DNA from: Lachnospiraceae bacterium JC7
Lineage (GTDB): Bacteria; Bacillota; Clostridia; Lachnospirales; Lachnospiraceae
Length of the DNA: 64,000 nucleotides
Direction: 5' to 3'
Assembly: GCA_000513555.1 (NCBI GenBank)
Contig: ALYD01000011.1
Span: 1-64,000 of the forward strand
Below the pieces are notes generated by a model. It was not told the DNA's origin. It did no database searches and worked only from the letters and a program-made list of their open reading frames with translations. This document shows positions 40,498 through 50,052 of the stretch, one piece after another (position 1 is the stretch's first letter; every line of letters begins with the position of its first letter). The position numbers and the translations under genes are program-made.

Positions 40498-41001
40498 GTG
40501 GGATTTGTCAAATCTGTTCACAAATTATCAGAGGTGCTTGATAAGGTGATGGAATATATCATTTTTGTAATGCTGCTTCTGATGGTAATAATCACAGGTG
40601 CACAGATAGTGTGCCGTATGTTCTTCCAGTCCCTTCAGTGGTCTGAGGAGGCAACGAGATATCTGCTTATATGGTGTTCGATGCTGGGAGCAGGATGTGT
40701 TTATAAGCATGGAGGACATATTGCGGTAACTGTGCTTCAGGATGTAGTTCCTGCAGGGGTAAAAAGAGGAATGAAACTTCTGGTGCACGCTCTCTGTTTC
40801 GTTCTCTGTGTGGCTGTTGTATTTTACGGCGTAAAATATTTCGGAAAGCAGGGAACTCAGCTTTCACCTTCACTTCGCTGGCCTATGAGATTTATCTATC
40901 TGGGTATCGATTTCGGCTGTGGCTTTATGGCGGTACATGCGCTGGATGCTTTTCTCCAGCTGTTTTTCCGTTTGACTAATGATACGGAGGTGGAAAGCTG
41001 A
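40498..41001 (+). CDS. TRAP transporter small membrane subunit (DctQ family)
   Basis: A 167-residue membrane protein with four TM helices, opening at GTG 40498 (AAAGGAGG 10 bases upstream). Motifs of DctQ: QIVCRMFFQSLQWSEEATRY followed by LLIWCSMLGAG, then VKYFGKQGTQLSPSLRWPMR. It forms the small helical partner of the large permease. Its stop overlaps the start of the DctM gene by one base. Confidence 0.9.
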   Translation: MGFVKSVHKLSEVLDKVMEYIIFVMLLLMVIITGAQIVCRMFFQSLQWSEEATRYLLIWCSMLGAGCVYKHGGHIAVTVLQDVVPAGVKRGMKLLVHALCFVLCVAVVFYGVKYFGKQGTQLSPSLRWPMRFIYLGIDFGCGFMAVHALDAFLQLFFRLTNDTEVES

Positions 41002-42266
41002 TGGCAGCAATACTTTTTATATCCTTTGCAGTACTTTTGCTTCTGGGAGTTCCTGTTGGTTTTACCATAGCCATTGCGGCTTTCATCACCCTCCTTGCAG
41101 GAGGAGTTCCGGCACTTATGATGGTGCAGCGTATCTTTACGGCGCAGGATTCCTTTTCCCTGATCGCGGTTCCCTTCTTTATCCTTGCAGGTGATCTGAT
41201 GTCAAAGGGAGCAGTCTCAAGGGTTTTGGTGGAGTTTGCAGAGTCCCTTCTCGGATGGATAAGAGGAGGACTCACCATAGTATCTGTACTTACCGGGATG
41301 TTCTTTGCGGCTATTTCAGGTTCGGGTGCAGCCACAACAGCTGCAGTGGGAGCCACACTTATTCCGGAGCTTGAAAAGAGAGGTTATCACGTTGATAAAT
41401 CCGCAGCCCTTATTGCAGCAGCCGGAACCATCGGTGTAGTTATACCGCCTTCTGTTCCCATGGTGCTGTATGCGGTTATTGCAGAGCAGTCTGTCAATGT
41501 CCTTTTCCGAAACGGTTTCGGCCCGGGCTTTGCCATGGGTGCCATCCTTATAATCATTGCCCTTACAGAGGCAAGAAAGCTTGGTTATCCAAAGGGTACA
41601 AAATTTGAGATAAAGACAGTCCTTAAGACATTTATCCATGCGGTCTGGGGAATACTTATGCCCCTCATCATTCTCGGAGGAATATTCTCAGGATACTTCA
41701 CACCTTCTGAGGCAGCGGATGTTGCGGTTATCTATGCCATAGTCATCGGTTTCTTCGTTTATCGTGATCTTAAGCCGAAGGATCTCATGAAGATCATGAT
41801 GAATTCGGCAAAGACCTCTTCGGTCATCATGCTTATCATAGGTTTCTCAGGTCCCTTTGGATGGGTACTTGCCAACTGGAAGATCCCGGAGGCCATTTCC
41901 AAGGCAGTGCTTTCGGTTTCCGATAACAGGTTCATCATCCTTTTCCTTATAGGAGTCATCATCCTTATAGCCGGAGTTTTTATGGAGACATCCTCTGCCA
42001 TCATACTCCTTACTCCTGTATTTCTGCCTCTTATAAAGGCCATGGGAGTGGATCTGGTGCATTTCGGTATAGTCTTCGTTGTGGGCCTGGGAATAGGAAT
42101 GATCACACCGCCGGTAGCCATAAATCTGTTTGTGGCGTCGGGAATAACGGGCCTGCCCATCACCAGGATATCAAAGGCCATAGTTCCTTATCTTCTGGGA
42201 CTTATACTGATATTCTTCCTTATACTGTATCTTCCGCTTTTTATACCGGCTCTGATAGTGGGTTAA
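41001..42266 (+). CDS. TRAP transporter large permease (DctM family)
   Basis: A 421-residue, twelve-helix permease: LLLLGVPVGFTIAIAAFITL, AVPFFILAGDLMSKGAVSRV, AISGSGAATTAAVGATLIPE and GMITPPVAINLFVASGITGL. These are the conserved SGS and PPVA-type motifs of DctM, which carries the sodium-coupled transport path. Together with the DctP- and DctQ-like proteins it makes a full TRAP transporter. It is followed after about 150 bases by ilvD. Confidence 0.93.
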   Translation: MAAILFISFAVLLLLGVPVGFTIAIAAFITLLAGGVPALMMVQRIFTAQDSFSLIAVPFFILAGDLMSKGAVSRVLVEFAESLLGWIRGGLTIVSVLTGMFFAAISGSGAATTAAVGATLIPELEKRGYHVDKSAALIAAAGTIGVVIPPSVPMVLYAVIAEQSVNVLFRNGFGPGFAMGAILIIIALTEARKLGYPKGTKFEIKTVLKTFIHAVWGILMPLIILGGIFSGYFTPSEAADVAVIYAIVIGFFVYRDLKPKDLMKIMMNSAKTSSVIMLIIGFSGPFGWVLANWKIPEAISKAVLSVSDNRFIILFLIGVIILIAGVFMETSSAIILLTPVFLPLIKAMGVDLVHFGIVFVVGLGIGMITPPVAINLFVASGITGLPITRISKAIVPYLLGLILIFFLILYLPLFIPALIVG

Positions 42267-42272
42267 AAAAGT

Positions 42273-42302
42273 GTGACAATGAAATTACAGTAAGGATATA
42301 AT
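42273..42302 (+). promoter_or_regulatory. Possible second promoter ahead of ilvD
   Basis: GTGACA (42273-42278), 18-base spacer, TATAAT (42297-42302). No terminator separates the TRAP genes from ilvD, so ilvD may be read both from here and from the T-box promoter. Confidence 0.55.
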
Positions 42303-42414
42303 AGAAAAAGAGTTTTTGTTGCAGCTTCTTTTGTGGATGAAAGAGCATAGATATAGCCTTTGACTCAGGGGATAGATATTGAGACAGGCGTTCATAATTC
42401 AGGAGGAAATAATT

Positions 42415-44061
42415 ATGCGTAGTGATTTAGTTAAGAAGGGAATAGAGCATACCCCACACCGCTCACTTTTAAAGGCGGACGGACTTACAGATGAGCAGAT
42501 GAGACGTCCCCTTATAGGTATAGTAAACTCCTTTACCGAGGTGGTTCCGGGACATGAGCATCTTCAGCAGATCGCAAGAGCTGTGAAGGATGGCGTACTC
42601 ATGGCAGGAGGAACCCCCCTTGAGTTCAACACCATCGCAGTATGTGACGGTATCGCCATGGGACATGACGGTATGCACTTCTCACTTTCATCACGTGAGC
42701 TCATCACTGACACCATTGAATGTATGGCTACAGGACATGCTCTTGATGCTCTTGTATTTATCCCTAACTGTGACAAGATCGTTCCGGGAATGCTTCTGGC
42801 TGCACTTCGCCTCAATCTTCCATGTGTATTTGTTTCCGGCGGACCCATGCTCTCACTTCATCAGCGCGACCTGAACACAGCTTTTGAGGCAGTCGGTGCC
42901 TACAAGGCAGGTCTTATGGATGAGGCAGGGGTCATGGATGTTGAGAACAGCTGCTGTCCGACCTGCGGTTCATGTTCAGGTATGTTCACAGCCAATTCCA
43001 TGAATTCACTCTGTGAGGTCCTCGGTATGGCTCTTCCCGGAAACGGAACCATTCCGGCTGTTTATTCAGAGAGGATCCGTCTTGCAAAGACCGCAGGAAT
43101 GCAGGTGATGAAGGTTCTGGAGCAGGATCTCCGTCCGAGAGATATCATCAAGGCCGAAACTATCGAGAACGCCATAACAGTGGATATGGCCCTCGGATGC
43201 TCAACAAATACAGCACTTCACCTTATGGCGGTGGCTCACGAGGCAGGTTTCCCGTTCGATCTTCATAAGATAAATGAGATTTCAGACAGAACACCAAACC
43301 TCTGTCACCTTGCCCCTGCAGGACATCACCACATGCAGGACCTTATGGAGGCCGGCGGAATCTATGCAGTTATCCATGAGCTTGATGAGCATGGCCTCAT
43401 CAACAGAGACTGTATGACAGTTCTCGGAAAGACCATAGGAGAGGCTACTCAGGGAGCGGTAAACAGAAATCCTGAGGTCATCCGTCCGTTTGACAACCCA
43501 TATCTTAAGGAAGGCGGACTTGCAGTCCTTTACGGAAATCTGGCACCTCACGGATCCATCGTTAAGCGTTCAGCCGTAGCGCCTGAAATGATGGTGAATG
43601 AGTGTACAGCAAGAGTATTTAACTCAGAGGAGGAGGCTATCGGTGCGATCTATGGCGGAAAGATCAAGGCAGGAGACTGCGTTGTCATCCGTTATGAAGG
43701 CCCTGCAGGCGGTCCGGGAATGAGAGAGATGCTCAGCCCTACTTCCGCGATCGCAGGTATGAAGCTGGATACCACTGTTGCACTTGTAACAGACGGACGT
43801 TTCTCAGGAGCATCCCGCGGAGCTGCAATCGGACATGTTTCACCTGAGGCTCAGGCCGGCGGACCTATCGCTTACGTAAAGGATGGAGACAAGATCAAGA
43901 TCGATATCCCTAACTACTCCATCGAGCTTCTGGTTTCCGATGAGGAGATGGAAGAGCGTAAGAAGACCATGCAGGTACGTGAGCAGCGCAATCTCACAGG
44001 ATACTTAAGAAAGTATGCGAAGCTCGTTCATTCTGCCGATACAGGTGCTATAGTAGAGTGA
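42415..44061 (+). CDS. ilvD: Dihydroxy-acid dehydratase
   Basis: A 548-residue iron-sulfur enzyme of valine, isoleucine and pantothenate synthesis; it dehydrates 2,3-dihydroxy-3-methyl acids to 2-oxo acids. Motifs: cluster cysteines in [15 protein letters not shown] and [20 protein letters not shown], catalytic region [20 protein letters not shown]. Length is normal. I chose ATG 42415 with AGGAGG 8 bases upstream. It lies behind a TRAP transporter and an Ile-type T-box, which fits isoleucine-limited expression of the whole set. No ilvC or ilvB neighbours are here. Confidence 0.95.
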   Translation: MRSDLVKKGIEHTPHRSLLKADGLTDEQMRRPLIGIVNSFTEVVPGHEHLQQIARAVKDGVLMAGGTPLEFNTIAVCDGIAMGHDGMHFSLSSRELITDTIECMATGHALDALVFIPNCDKIVPGMLLAALRLNLPCVFVSGGPMLSLHQRDLNTAFEAVGAYKAGLMDEAGVMDVENSCCPTCGSCSGMFTANSMNSLCEVLGMALPGNGTIPAVYSERIRLAKTAGMQVMKVLEQDLRPRDIIKAETIENAITVDMALGCSTNTALHLMAVAHEAGFPFDLHKINEISDRTPNLCHLAPAGHHHMQDLMEAGGIYAVIHELDEHGLINRDCMTVLGKTIGEATQGAVNRNPEVIRPFDNPYLKEGGLAVLYGNLAPHGSIVKRSAVAPEMMVNECTARVFNSEEEAIGAIYGGKIKAGDCVVIRYEGPAGGPGMREMLSPTSAIAGMKLDTTVALVTDGRFSGASRGAAIGHVSPEAQAGGPIAYVKDGDKIKIDIPNYSIELLVSDEEMEERKKTMQVREQRNLTGYLRKYAKLVHSADTGAIVE

Positions 44062-44085
44062 TGAAAAAATAACATGTAATACTTT

Positions 44086-44304
44086 GGGGCTGCTATCGAT
44101 GTCACGGTTCCTGAGCCATTCCCTTCTGATGATCCTCTGTGGGACGCTCCAAGATGTATCATCACTCCCCATATAGCTGGTCAGTTGTACCTTGAAAAGA
44201 CCTTCAGGACCATCGTGAAGATCACCGGAGAAAATCTTCAGAGGTACCTTTCCGGAGATATAGCCGGAATGAAAAACAAGATAGATACGGCACAAGGATA
44301 TTGA
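44086..44304 (+). pseudogene. C-terminal remnant of a D-2-hydroxyacid dehydrogenase
   Basis: The frame reads GAAIDVTVPEPFPSDDPLWD, then APRCIITPHIAG and ends at TGA 44302. This is the catalytic-histidine region and C-terminus of the D-isomer-specific 2-hydroxyacid dehydrogenase family (TPHxAG). No start codon and no NAD-binding domain remain. The catalytic histidine region survives, but the piece cannot function alone. Confidence 0.8.
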
Positions 44305-44332
44305 TCCGGATGAAGTGCTGCTAAGTGAAAAT

Positions 44333-44369
44333 AAAGAACCTTTGGGAATCTCCAAAGGTTCTTTTTCGG
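44333..44369. terminator. Bidirectional terminator
   Basis: AAAGAACCTTTGG pairs with the complementary arm ending GGTTCTTT over a short loop, with a T run. It separates ilvD from the convergent flavin reductase gene. Confidence 0.9.
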
Positions 44370-44374
44370 ATTTG

Positions 44375-46579
44375 TCATATTTCAGCGGCGGCGTTCTCGC
44401 CTGCGATCTTTCCGTAATACATGGCCATGGAGTGGCTCACTCCCTTGAGGCCGATAGGATACTCCATGCCGAAACGTCCGCCCTGCATATTTCCGGCAAC
44501 ATAAAGTCCCTTGATGATCTCACCGCAAACCTGACGGCCCATCTCATCTGTGATCTCGGTAAAGGTGTGGCAGTCCTCGTCTGACTCAAGTCCGCCTATA
44601 CATACGAGCATGATGGCTGTTGTGAACTGATCTGCGTAGAAAGGAGCTGTATCAACCGGCATGAGACGGCTTGGTACCTTGTGGAAGTCCTCGTCATAAC
44701 CTGCTTTGGCAAGCTCATTGTAACGTTTGATGGATTCAAGTGCCTGCTTCTGAGCAGCTGTATCATCAGGATATACCATAGCCACAAGCTCTTCCAATGT
44801 ATCAGCCTTCAGGCATCTTCCGTCCTGAACAGCTGCTTCAAGCTGGTAAGGGCTCTTCCAGTTACGGTAGGTCTGATTGTTCTTAGGTGCTTCATCAATA
44901 GAAGCATAGTCCTCGAAGTAGCATGCACCGCCGTGAGCTGCCGGCATATGAGTTACCTGCTCAGGCCAGTTGGCATCAAAGAACTGCCAGCTTGTCATGA
45001 GTCTGGTCTGCTCTATCTGGTTTTCAAGCTGCTGTCCCGGAAGATCCTCGCACATGAAACGCTTGCCGTCCATGTCCAGGTTGAGGAAGCCGGCATTACC
45101 CATTACACCAACGCCGGAAAGATCTGCGCCGCCGCCCATATGGTGGATCATAGGAGCATTGTAACCCATGATCTTTGCGCCTGCCCATGCGCCCATTCGG
45201 AGGCCGTCACCCTGGTTTGTGGGTACACCGTTTACATCGAAGGAAGTGAAGAGTCTGTTGTTTGCATGAGTCTTCATTACATCGGGAGCAAAATGCTTCA
45301 TGGCTGCATCATTGGAGCCGTAATCACCGGTTGAAAGGATGACACCCTTCTTTGCGTTTATCTTCAGGTATTTACCCTTATCGGAAGATTCGGGATCGTC
45401 ATTCAATGCATAGACACCTACGCATTTTCCGTTCTCCATGATGAGCTTCTTTCCGAAGTGTCCGAAATAGGCGTCAACCTTGCCTGTTGAAAGAGCCTTC
45501 TCCCAATTCGCATTGAATGTTGCAGCCTGACTCGGAAGAAATTCCACTGAAGTCGGGTAGCAGGGGAAACGCTCTTCCTTCCAGTTGTAAACATGCTCTT
45601 TGCCGTTTTCATCCTTGTAGGATGGAAGAGGACGGAAGATAGGAACCATGAAATCGTCGGCATTTTCGTCTTCTATAGCCTGTCTGGTCTCATCAGCTAT
45701 GAAGAGATGATCATCCGCGTCGGTCCACCAGTCAAAGGCTTCACCGATGTTGTCTGCCCATTTCTTGGCTATGCTTCTTTTTACACGGTATGAGGATTCG
45801 TTGACATGAGAGTCGATGATCTCGTCTACCTCTTCTTTTGTCAATGCTCTTTCCGGCCAGCGTGCATTGAGCTTCGGACTGTTGATGACCGCATACTCGC
45901 CTGAACGGCAGCATGGAGCAGCTGCACCGTCTATTCCGATAACTGTTGCACCTGCCTCAGAAGCGGCTCTTGCAGCTGCAACACCGGCTACTCCGAGACC
46001 TACAACTATAACATCGGCCTCAACCTCTGAATAAATATCGCTTTCCTTGATATCTGGCTCTTCTCCAAGCCAGTCATCCTGAGAGCTTACTGCGGCAGCT
46101 TCTCCTGCAGCGGCTGTTGTCTCGCCCTTAGCCTGTGCTATACAATTTGCTGCAGCCTTCTTCACTGCGTTTGATGTGACAGTTGCACCTGATACTGCAT
46201 CAAACTCTGCGCTCTGAGCATCAAGAATGGCTTTTTTCAGAGGCTCCGGTGTCGCTGTTCCGATTCCCTCTGTTTCGCCTGAAGCATCTATGACAACATC
46301 TGTGATGCTGTTTTCATCAAAGGTCATGGTAACAGTGACATCGCTTTGAAGTCCCTTTTCACTCGCGGTGTATGTTCCCGGTGTATAGAGTGCTTTTTTT
46401 GCAGCTTCTGTAGCGGCCTCTGTGGCAGTCTGAGCAGCTTCGGTGGGAGCTGCCGTTGTAGCCTCCGGTACGTTGTTGTTACAGCCTGTAAGGGTTCCTA
46501 CCACAGCTCCTGCTGTTAATGTTACAGCTCCTGCAGCTGTGCCTCTGAGAAAGTCTCTTCTGGAAATAAGTTTAGCCAT
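44375..46579 (-). CDS. Tat-exported FAD/FMN reductase (fumarate/urocanate reductase family)
   Basis: A 734-residue exported flavoprotein. A Tat signal SRRDFLRGTAAGAV and a lipobox-like LTGC follow the start. Next is an FMN_bind domain (residues about 60-150) with the covalent flavin motif DAVSGATVTS. The FAD domain starts at about 190 (ADVIVVGLGVAGVAAARAAS) and ends GGRFGMEYPIGLKGVSHSMA. This is the architecture of extracellular fumarate, urocanate or acrylate reductases fed by membrane flavins, used as terminal electron acceptors. The substrate is not clear. I chose ATG 46579 with AAGGAGG upstream rather than an earlier start. It diverges from a LysR gene. Confidence 0.88.
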   Translation of the reverse strand: MAKLISRRDFLRGTAAGAVTLTAGAVVGTLTGCNNNVPEATTAAPTEAAQTATEAATEAAKKALYTPGTYTASEKGLQSDVTVTMTFDENSITDVVIDASGETEGIGTATPEPLKKAILDAQSAEFDAVSGATVTSNAVKKAAANCIAQAKGETTAAAGEAAAVSSQDDWLGEEPDIKESDIYSEVEADVIVVGLGVAGVAAARAASEAGATVIGIDGAAAPCCRSGEYAVINSPKLNARWPERALTKEEVDEIIDSHVNESSYRVKRSIAKKWADNIGEAFDWWTDADDHLFIADETRQAIEDENADDFMVPIFRPLPSYKDENGKEHVYNWKEERFPCYPTSVEFLPSQAATFNANWEKALSTGKVDAYFGHFGKKLIMENGKCVGVYALNDDPESSDKGKYLKINAKKGVILSTGDYGSNDAAMKHFAPDVMKTHANNRLFTSFDVNGVPTNQGDGLRMGAWAGAKIMGYNAPMIHHMGGGADLSGVGVMGNAGFLNLDMDGKRFMCEDLPGQQLENQIEQTRLMTSWQFFDANWPEQVTHMPAAHGGACYFEDYASIDEAPKNNQTYRNWKSPYQLEAAVQDGRCLKADTLEELVAMVYPDDTAAQKQALESIKRYNELAKAGYDEDFHKVPSRLMPVDTAPFYADQFTTAIMLVCIGGLESDEDCHTFTEITDEMGRQVCGEIIKGLYVAGNMQGGRFGMEYPIGLKGVSHSMAMYYGKIAGENAAAEI

Positions 46580-46746
46580 TTTTCCTCCTTGCAAATCCCG
46601 ATCGCCCATATCAAATTTGTTAGTAAAATTAATAATATCACTTGGGCGGTTGGCATAATATTACCTTTATTTTCCGATATGTATGCTTGTTTGTATATTT
46701 CCGTTGTGTTAATGTGTATTTAGTTTTACTTAATACGAGGACAGCT

Positions 46747-47643
46747 ATGTACAGTACACAGATAAAGACATTTCTGACGGTATGTGAAAAAGGAAGCTTT
46801 AACAGAGCAGCTGCGGAATTATATATTACCCCAAGTGCGGTGCTCCAACAGATCAATGCTCTGGAAAAAAGACTTTCCGTCCAGCTTGTTGTCAGGAACA
46901 GGGGCGGCATCGAACTGACTCCGGCAGGAGAATATCTTAATAAAGAAGCATTGACATGGGTAAGACGAGGGGATGCCCTCATGGAGGAAGTGCGCTACAT
47001 TGCGGAAAAGGAAAGCATCATTTCCATAGGGACCTCTCTTCTGGAGAAGTGCAGGCTTCTTTATGAACTCTGGATGCTGTATTCGGCGCAGAATGACCAT
47101 GTCAAGATCAACATGGTCTCTATAGATGCAGATCATCACATCCCTCCTAAGACAGATCTGGTGGAAAGCATCAACAGCGGAGTTCCGTGGATGAAGGAAT
47201 GGGAATTCATAAAGATCTGTGATGTGCCTTTTGGAATTGCGGCATCGGAACGGAATCCTCTTTCCGGGAGAAAAATACTGTCACCGGAGGAACTCCGGGG
47301 TGAGACGGTCTTGTGTTTCCGGGATGAAGGTTCTGATATCATTCAGGAGGTATTCGGATGTATGAGAGAGCATGATATAAAGCTCGATATACATGATTAT
47401 CCCAGCAATGCCATACTGTGGGGTAGCGGCTTTAAGGATCAGCTTCTTTTGGTGCCCATGTGCTGGAATGATATCCTCGCAGGTATGAAAATCATTCCCT
47501 GTACCTGGAGCTACAGCCTTCCATACGGCATCTTTTACAGAAAGAATCCTTCGACTACTGTCAGGGATTTTCTGAGCTTCATAAGCAGGACTTATGAAGA
47601 CGGAAACGAGCATGGCATAGTGCCGGTGCTGGATTTTGGCTAA
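46747..47643 (+). CDS. LysR family transcriptional regulator
   Basis: A 298-residue regulator. The N-terminal winged helix is QIKTFLTVCEKGSFNRAAAE, then LYITPSAVLQQINALEKRLS, with LTPAGEYL after it. A substrate-binding-type effector domain follows. I chose ATG 46747 with GAGGA upstream over an earlier in-frame ATG at 46642. It is divergent from the flavin reductase gene across a 167-base gap with AT-rich sequence, so it probably controls that gene in response to its substrate. Confidence 0.9.
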   Translation: MYSTQIKTFLTVCEKGSFNRAAAELYITPSAVLQQINALEKRLSVQLVVRNRGGIELTPAGEYLNKEALTWVRRGDALMEEVRYIAEKESIISIGTSLLEKCRLLYELWMLYSAQNDHVKINMVSIDADHHIPPKTDLVESINSGVPWMKEWEFIKICDVPFGIAASERNPLSGRKILSPEELRGETVLCFRDEGSDIIQEVFGCMREHDIKLDIHDYPSNAILWGSGFKDQLLLVPMCWNDILAGMKIIPCTWSYSLPYGIFYRKNPSTTVRDFLSFISRTYEDGNEHGIVPVLDFG

Positions 47644-47670
47644 GATAATTTAAGATAATAAGAACAAAAA

Positions 47671-47704
47671 AAGAGAATCGGGCTGTGAGCTGATTCTCTT
47701 TTTA
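47671..47704. terminator. Bidirectional terminator
   Basis: AAGAGAATC/GATTCTCTT over an 11-base loop, flanked by A and T runs, between the convergent LysR and SGNH genes. Confidence 0.85.
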
Positions 47705-47717
47705 TACATATAAAGTT

Positions 47718-48692
47718 TTAAGCGGATGCGGTATTCTCGGCAACTGTCTCTGAAGCTGCCTCAGCCGCTGTTTCAGCAGCAGTCTCTGTTACGTCGTTTG
47801 CATGGGCATAATTCTGACTTGCTGCATACTCACGAAGGGCCTGAACCCAGATAACATAAGCGTCTGCATTCTGGTGGATGTACTTGTCTGTGCAGTACTT
47901 TGGATCCAGATTTCCGTTTGCGTCTGCAAGACGGTTGGCTATATCTATGTAGCCGTAGCCGTTTGCTGTGCAAAGCTCCTGAAGGGAAGCATTGAGCTTA
48001 CGTACTGTATCGTTATCAAAAGCCCAGCTCTTGATGCCGGAGAGCTTGGTCTGTGCATCAGGATAGATGTAGGTGGTGCTGATGATGGTGATGTCCGCAG
48101 CAGGATTTGCAGCGGCGATGCTGCTTATAAGTGACTTGTAGTTGGCAAGAACCTCGCTTGGACGGCCCTTTATGTCATTAAGACCGAGTGAGAGATAAAC
48201 ATGCTTTGCTCCGACTAAAGAAACAAGCTCATAAGCATAATGCTGAGCTCCGCCATACCAGAGATGGTTCACGCCTTCTGTACCGATGGGCTGAATCTCA
48301 TCATGGATACTGTAGCGGGCCTGAGTCTGAAAATTGATATTTGCAAGTAAAGGGTTCTGATTTCGGGCGATACTGTATCGCTTGAATCCGTCTGCAACTG
48401 AATCTCCGATGAGGATGGAATCCTTATAGAAATCAACCACACGCTGATCCTCTGTGGCAGTAAGTACAGGGTCAGCAGAAAGATCTGCAGAAGCGGAGCT
48501 GCTTGAAGATGCAGCTGAAGCATCAGTGGCTGCGGTCTCTTCCGTGCTTGAAGTAACAGCAGTGGTCTCTGCTGTTGCGGCTGCAGTTTCTGACGGGATC
48601 GAAGGACCATCAGCAAGTGATACTATGCCGGAAGTAATGATGATGGATGATGCAGCGGCTATGATGGCTGCTCTCCTTAAAGTTTTTTTCAT
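47718..48692 (-). CDS. Secreted SGNH/GDSL hydrolase 1
   Basis: A 324-residue secreted protein. A signal peptide (LRRAAIIAAASSIIITSGIV) is followed by a Thr/Ala/Ser-rich linker and an SGNH hydrolase domain: block I ILIGDSVADGF (Ser nucleophile), Gly region YSIHDEIQPIG, Asn block LSLGLNDI and the Asp/His block YCTDKYIHQN. A second Ala/Glu/Thr-rich tail ends the protein. The family removes acyl groups from sugars or lipids, or acts as an acyltransferase. AAAGGAG precedes ATG. Two relatives are at 48751 and 51116. Confidence 0.88.
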   Translation of the reverse strand: MKKTLRRAAIIAAASSIIITSGIVSLADGPSIPSETAAATAETTAVTSSTEETAATDASAASSSSSASADLSADPVLTATEDQRVVDFYKDSILIGDSVADGFKRYSIARNQNPLLANINFQTQARYSIHDEIQPIGTEGVNHLWYGGAQHYAYELVSLVGAKHVYLSLGLNDIKGRPSEVLANYKSLISSIAAANPAADITIISTTYIYPDAQTKLSGIKSWAFDNDTVRKLNASLQELCTANGYGYIDIANRLADANGNLDPKYCTDKYIHQNADAYVIWVQALREYAASQNYAHANDVTETAAETAAEAASETVAENTASA

Positions 48693-48750
48693 ATGTATTC
48701 TCCTTTAGGCCACGGGAAAAGTGTGGGTATGCTCCATGGTCTTTTAATAT

Positions 48751-49704
48751 TTATGCCATTCCGAGTTTCTTAAGTCCGTATTCCTTGAGAGCAGCTGTCC
48801 AGATGTCGTAAGCCAGATCATTCTGATGGATGTACTCGTCTGAGCTGTAAACAGGATCGAGATCTCCGTTTGCGTCAGAGAGACGGTCGGCTACATTGAT
48901 AAAGTTCCAGCCGTTAGCGACGCATACCTGCTCCATGGTCGTGTTGAACTTTTTAACATTAGGACTGGTCATGGTTCCGTAATACTTACCCGGATAAATG
49001 TATGTCGCACTGATAACTGTGATATCAACGCCTGGATTTACGGCTATGATATGATTTATGAGTCTCTGATAATCCTCGATGACAGTCGGATACTGTACCT
49101 CTGTGGTACCGAAGGACAGGAACACATGCTTCGCGCCCATGAGCTGTACGGAATCCCATACAAAACGCTGCTGCCCTCTGTAGAATGGATGACGGCTTGT
49201 GGTGCTTATCTCTTCAAAGGCACCTTCTATATAGTAACCGTTTGCTGTAAGAGACTGGAAGTTCTTGAGAACAGGATCAGTGGTGCGGGCTTTTGTGTAA
49301 TTTGCAAAGCCGTTTCCGATGGAGTTTCCGATTATGACAGAATTCTGGAAAAGCTCATCGAGAGCCGCGTTCTGTGCATCATTAAGGGCACTGGTGTCAA
49401 TGGCAGAAACAGGACCGATAACGATGGCGCCGGTAGCTGCGGTATAGGTTCCGAGAGCGTTCTGGAACACATGCATGGAATCTGCAGCAGTAGCAGCATC
49501 TGTGGCTGTGTCGGCAGTGGTTTCAGCAGCGGTCTCTGAAGTTATGATTTCAGCACCGTTTCCTGCCATGGGGCCGAAAGAAGAATAGCTGCTTAAGTCG
49601 ATGCCCTGTGCGCCTGTTGATGTGGCCAGAGCAGGGAATGCGCCTGTGCTTGTAACAAGAGCAGCGCTTAAAGCAAGTGTTGCAAGTTTTTTCATACGTC
49701 TCAT
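48751..49704 (-). CDS. Secreted SGNH/GDSL hydrolase 2
   Basis: A 317-residue secreted relative of the preceding gene. A signal peptide (LATLALSAALVTSTGAFPAL) leads to the catalytic domain with block I VIIGNSIGNGF: here the block I Asp is Asn (GNS rather than GDS). Later blocks are LSFGTTEVQ, where Asn of the GxND motif is replaced, and YSSDEYIHQND. The weaker active-site match suggests altered or lost activity. A start at Met4 is also possible. It lies 58 bases upstream of gene 1 in the same direction, so the pair may be one operon. Confidence 0.82.
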   Translation of the reverse strand: MRRMKKLATLALSAALVTSTGAFPALATSTGAQGIDLSSYSSFGPMAGNGAEIITSETAAETTADTATDAATAADSMHVFQNALGTYTAATGAIVIGPVSAIDTSALNDAQNAALDELFQNSVIIGNSIGNGFANYTKARTTDPVLKNFQSLTANGYYIEGAFEEISTTSRHPFYRGQQRFVWDSVQLMGAKHVFLSFGTTEVQYPTVIEDYQRLINHIIAVNPGVDITVISATYIYPGKYYGTMTSPNVKKFNTTMEQVCVANGWNFINVADRLSDANGDLDPVYSSDEYIHQNDLAYDIWTAALKEYGLKKLGMA

Positions 49705-49841
49705 AAAAAAGACCTCGTTATTCTTTCAATAATTTTACATGCATCATTTTAGCACAAGAAAAGTATGGGGATTATAAAATCAACTGACACATCAATTACA
49801 AATTACTGACGGGGCGGGGGATGGAGAGGATAATGACTTTG

Positions 49842-49889
49842 TAAAAGAAAAGCGGAACCCCGAAGAAATACTCTGGGATTCCGCTTTTT
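49842..49889 (-). terminator. Terminator of the tRNA transcript
   Basis: On the - strand AGCGGAATCCC pairs with GGGGTTCCGCT, followed by TTTTC. It lies directly after the tRNA gene. Confidence 0.85.
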
Positions 49890-49892
49890 TCA

Positions 49893-49963
49893 AGCAGCCA
49901 ACGGGAATCGAACCCGCCTCCTCGGCTTGGGAAGCCGATGTACTACCGATGTACTATAGCTGC
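49893..49963 (-). tRNA. tRNA-Gly (anticodon CCC)
   Basis: Cloverleaf seen on the - strand: acceptor GCAGCTA/TGGCTGC (one T-G pair), D stem GTAC/GTAC, anticodon stem TCGGC/GCCGA with loop TTCCCAA, T loop GTTCGATTC in a perfect stem. The anticodon CCC reads GGG. CCA is not encoded. It is 71 bases, short in the variable and D regions as for glycine tRNAs. Confidence 0.95.
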
Positions 49964-50052
49964 AACAATCACATGTCTTAGATTTTACTCTTAATTTTAA
50001 TCAAGTCAACATGGATTAATAATACTTTTCATATCATGATCCGCAACCGGCG

